A stretch of DNA of 64,000 nt from Tetraselmis striata. Its lineage: Eukaryota > Chlorophyta > Chlorodendrophyceae > Chlorodendrales > Chlorodendraceae. The stretch lies in the NCBI GenBank assembly GCA_006384855.1, contig VCJN01003160.1:274524-338523 (forward strand). Reading direction: 5' to 3'. Numbering within the stretch: the stretch's first letter is position 1; each line of letters starts with the position of its first letter. Of this stretch, positions 60,468 through 64,000 are shown one piece after another. A program made the translations under genes and the position numbers. The notes below the pieces were generated by a model. It was not told where the DNA came from. It did no database searches and saw only the letters and a list, made by a program, of their open reading frames with translations.

Positions 60468-61219
60468 TGTCATAGGGAAAGGAAGGAGAACCCGGGGTGG
60501 GGGGGGGGGGGGGGGGGGGGCTTTCACCTGGCAGAGCTCCAGGACGGGCTCCAGGAAGGGCTCCACGCGGTTCTCATGCGCGTACTCCACCACCGCAGCG
60601 ACCTGCCAAACAACACAGGCCGTCGGCATGGACCGCCCTGCATGCGTACAACCTCCCCGCCGTGCGGGTGGTGAGTCCGCTGTATGGCGCAGGGGAGGAT
60701 GGCTGCTGTGATGGGGCACTGACCTTCGGCACCACCCCAAGCTGGCCATCGCCGACGGCCGCACGTTGCCGGCGGCGATGACGAGGCGGCACAGCCGGAT
60801 ATTGTGCACATTGTTGTTGGTGTGGTCCAGCGACAGAAACTCGAAGAACTTGGGGATGAGCCCCAGGCGGTCGATGGCGTCCACCCACGCAGAGCGCGCC
60901 TGGAGAATGCCACGTGACGCGCGGACGGGGTTTCAGCCGGCTGCTGGCACGCGCGCAGGCAGCGGCTGCTGAGGTATCGCGGCTGAGCGAGAAGCAAGCC
61001 ACCAAATGCTGTGGGACCAGGTGCGCCCGCAGGTGGTGCGTACCTCGAGTAGCGCTCCTAGCAGCTTGAGGGCATAAAGCGGCATGGGGTCCTCGTCCTC
61101 CAGCAGTCCTGGCAGCAATGGCAGCACGTGCTTCTGCACCAGGTTGTCGATCTGTCGGCCTGTGCGCACCGTGTGAATGCAAACGGGTGGGGTGGGGGCA
61201 GCCCCGGGGGGTTTTTTTT

Positions 61220-61251
<32 letters not shown>

Positions 61252-63963
61252 TGGTCAGCGATTCCGCACATTACGCGCAGAATTACAGGGCGGGGAGGGT
61301 GGGGGCGGGGCGCTTGCCTGAGGTGGAGGTGTCGCTGGTGCCGTCGCGGTCGCCAGCGTAGATGTCCGGCTCCGTCAGGTAGAGGAGCAGGATGTCACAG
61401 GTCACTAGGCGTATGCCAGAAGATTTGGCGGCGTTAGTGCTGCTGCAACAAGCAATTTCATCTCTTTATGTGCTTATTACTTAATTAATTGTATGTTGTT
61501 GGCGGTGGCGCCGGGGGGTGGGGTGGGGGGGGGAGGGGGCGGGCGCTCTGCGGCGGCGGGCGCATGAGCACCTTCAGGCACAAGAAGCGCGTGTCGCCCG
61601 GTCTCGTGATTGGAGGCCACGGCGGTCGCGAGCGCGGGGAGCAGCTTGCCCAGCACGGTGTCGTAGTGCTGCCAGCAACGTCTCCATGTTCTGCGCACAA
61701 CCCAATCGGTGCAACATCAGTGCAGAGCAACGCCAAAACCCTTTTTCTTACTCTCTCTCCATCTCTCTCGCCATCTTTTCGATTGAGACAGCGGAGGACA
61801 AGAGCGTCTGCACCGCAGGTGGCAGGTGGGCCGAAAGCTAAGCGGGGTCGGATGGGAGGGGAGGGGGCAGACAGATGGGGTGGCGAGCGGCGCATGCCTG
61901 GCTCAGCGCCTCCAGGGTGTGCAGCAGCGTGGTTTTGAACTCGGCCATGCCTGTGAAGTTGACCGAGGGCTGGCAGGTGACGGAGAGGTACGTGGCGAGC
62001 TCGGTCACGAGCGCCGGAGTGACAGCGGCGGAGCGGAACGCCGGCGAGGTGAGCAGGTGCAGCACGACGGGGAACTGGCTCAGGTGCGACCCGCCGGTGC
62101 GTGGCCGCATGCCCGAAGTGGGCGTCAGCCGCCGGCCGCGGCTCAGCCCATCCAGCTCTGACGACACCTGCGCGCCATCACAACCCAAAACAGGGCATGC
62201 ACAATCAGCGCGTCAGTCATTGGAACATCCTTCAGCAAATACCAGTGGGATAGCTCTGCGTTCAACATGGGATGGGATGGCTGGCCGACCTGCTGGGTGA
62301 TGGCCTCCAGCACACCGGCCGTCTCGTCGGCGCAGCGTGCCGACTGCATTGCGTACGTAATGGCTCCTTGTCGCGCGCCAGCTTCTCGATGATGGGCACC
62401 GCCTTGGCGTTGCACGCGTCCAAGAGGTAGCGGCTGCTCAGGCGGGATAGCAGCACCAGCGACACCACGCCCTGCGTATCGCACCGGTACACGGCAGGGA
62501 AAATCAGCGTGAAGGGGGATGTGGTGATTTTAGGCGCCCGGGCCGGCGAGGGGGGCGGGGGGGGGGGAGATGGGCTGGCGGCGTGCCTTGGCGCGCAGGC
62601 TAGCCAGGCTGTTGTCCAGCAGCGCCACAACCGCGGGCACGAGGCTGCGCTCTTCGCCCAGGGGAGGAGCGCGTGCGGCCCGAGATATCGGGCTGGACAG
62701 GCCAAGGTTGAGCATGTTGATGGCCGCCGTCTGCACCTTGGCGCTGCTGTCAGAAAGGCCTACAGACAGCAGCAGGGGCTCTCTCAGGGGGCAATCAACT
62801 AGCCCTCTGGCTTCAGGACTCAGCGGGTGTGGGTACCGTCTACCCCGGCCGGCGGTGGGGGTGGGGGGAAGGGGAAAAAAGGCCGCACCAGAGAGGATGA
62901 GGCGCACGCCGAACTTGTCCATGGTGTATGACACCAGCGAGGGGTTGAAGCCAGCAGCCTCGACATGGTGGACGCGATGGTGGCCTTCAGGCTTCATTGC
63001 GTGTGGAGTTGAAGAGCTGCCATAGGAGCGGAGGGGAAGGCGGGCGGGGCTTCAGTGACGCCGCTGAGCAGTGCAGGTGTATATATCACGTCATACCATC
63101 TGCGCAACACCCCCATATCTTGGGATCAAACAATGTTGATGGAGTCAGAAAGGTTGCGCCCCGCGCGGCCATGTGATCCACCGACCTGCACGAGGGCAGC
63201 CATCGTGTCAGGCGTGCCGAGGCGGCTGCCCCAGTCGTTGCCGGGGCCGGAGATGTTCTGGCTGGCCGATGTTCTCCACCGTCTTGACGGCGTAGTGCTG
63301 CGCCGTTTCGTCCTCACCCATGCGCAGCAGACGCAGCACCGCCGCCACGGTGTTGGGCGACACCTGCCAGACGTCGGCGCCCTTCCCCAGCGCGGCCGCG
63401 TCCTGCTGCTGCGTGGCGATGTAGAACAGCAGCTCCCCCAGCGTTGCCATCGCGCGCCGCCGCACGCGCTCGTTCTTGTCGCGGAGCGTCTCGGCCAGCA
63501 CCTCCAGAACGCCAGTCGCCGCCAGCTCGTCCGCGATGAAGGTGGCGTGGCGCACCAGCAGGCCGATAACGGACGCCAGGCGCACCCGCAGCGTGGGCGC
63601 GCGCGCATTGCGCAGCATGCGCACAAACAGGATGGTCAGCGAGCTGTTGATCAGCACGTTGGCCGCCGTGGTGTCCGTGCACAGCGTCTCAAAGTACGCC
63701 AGCACGTTGACCTTGTCCTGGTGGGGACAGCGCGCGATGGGGGCGAAGCAGGGCTCGCAGTCAGGGGTAGGCAGAGAGAAGCACATGGCAAACTTCACGC
63801 ATTTGCGTTTTCAGCACGAGGTGAAGATTGGTGTGCACTGCGGCGTGGTGGCTGGGCGCACCTTGAGCGGCGCTGCGCCTGCGACGGCACGGTAGATGTG
63901 TGTGAGGAAGGTCTCCAGCTCTGTCTGATTGTTTTGGCAGGCAGCAAGCATCTCTTGCAGGCT
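59162..63963 (-). CDS. RUNKEL/ULK4-like ARM-repeat protein, partial and frameshifted
   Basis: Exons on the minus strand: 63862-63963, 63186-63717, 62889-63016, 62587-62759, 62290-62471, 61898-62167, 61572-61668, 61317-61404, 61044-61159, 60724-60899, 60528-60602, 59162-59650. The order and wording follow the ARM-repeat half of plant RUNKEL and animal ULK4: VNVLAYFETLCTDTTAANVL, RVRLASVIGLLVRH, MATLGELLFYIATQ, FGVRLILSG, LSQFPVVLHLL, LLEDEDPMPLYALKLLGALL, NNVHNIRLCRLVIAA and EPFLEPVLELC. The N-terminal kinase-like domain lies beyond the right edge. RUNKEL acts in cytokinesis (phragmoplast microtubules) and ULK4 in cilia. Four exons have lengths off by one or two bases, each at a point where homology jumps frame. 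Three introns use GC donors. It may be a decaying gene or a region of assembly errors. Confidence 0.75.
59651..60527 (-). other. Long last intron of the RUNKEL-like gene
   Basis: 877 bases between the last two recognised exons. It contains an AT-rich part with repeated ACGGTCTTTAATT-type words (60320-60400), a (GA)n microsatellite (60424-60465) and a long G run next to the donor. An additional exon may have been missed here, because plant RUNKEL has residues between the two flanking blocks. Confidence 0.5.
60424..60465. repeat. (GA)n microsatellite
   Basis: About 20 GA units, inside the last intron of the RUNKEL-like gene. Confidence 0.95.
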
Positions 63964-64000
63964 CTGCAGGACCACGTGGGGTTACACCGGGGGGGGGGGG

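Overview
This is a nuclear window from a eukaryote, most likely a green alga (Chlorophyta). The genes are GC-rich and split by many short GT-AG introns. Their best relatives by eye are plant and algal proteins: a NO VEIN-type protein, a RUNKEL/ULK4-type protein, coatomer gamma and a plant-like mitochondrial bL17. TGTAA, the usual chlorophyte poly(A) signal, lies near several gene and transposon 3' ends. One retroelement has the split-direct-repeat layout of the PAT/kangaroo/TOC elements known from volvocine algae. No prokaryotic operons, rRNA, tRNA or CRISPR arrays were seen. The species cannot be named from the sequence alone.

Layout. 0.9-1.5 kb (-): the C-terminal W2 half of an eIF5-like factor whose 5' exons are missing. 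2.4-11.7 kb: a graveyard of one non-LTR retrotransposon family (called A here). It holds a broken minus-strand copy that keeps the reverse transcriptase, and a plus-strand copy from which the RT core has been deleted. 12.1-17.0 kb (+): complete 10-exon coatomer gamma gene. 17-24.9 kb: repeat-rich intergenic DNA with tandem and dispersed repeats, a 16-bp 'TTCACTATAGGGGTAG' repeat field and the 3' end of a second non-LTR family (B). 24.9-38.1 kb (+): complete 14-exon NO VEIN-like gene of about 2850 residues. 40.7-42.2 kb (+): 4-exon mitochondrial-type ribosomal protein bL17. 43.3-44.7 kb (-): a 2-exon gene of unknown function with a 9-residue repeat. 44.9-51.5 kb: a DIRS-order element (gag, RT-RNase H, tyrosine recombinase) fused head to head with an internally deleted relative. 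51.8-56.0 kb: three more A copies, one with a clean 15-bp target-site duplication, and an array of CCATGTGTACATGG near-palindromes. 56.4-58.3 kb (+): a small ankyrin-repeat protein. 59.2 kb to the right edge (-): the ARM-repeat part of a RUNKEL/ULK4-like protein that has several apparent frameshifts and continues beyond the window.

The host genes are ordinary housekeeping or developmental genes (translation, vesicle coats, mitochondrial ribosome, cytoskeleton) and form no shared pathway. The unusual content lies in the transposons, and in a recurring feature of host introns: long C runs on the coding strand placed directly after the 5' splice site. No convincing multi-gene novel system was found.
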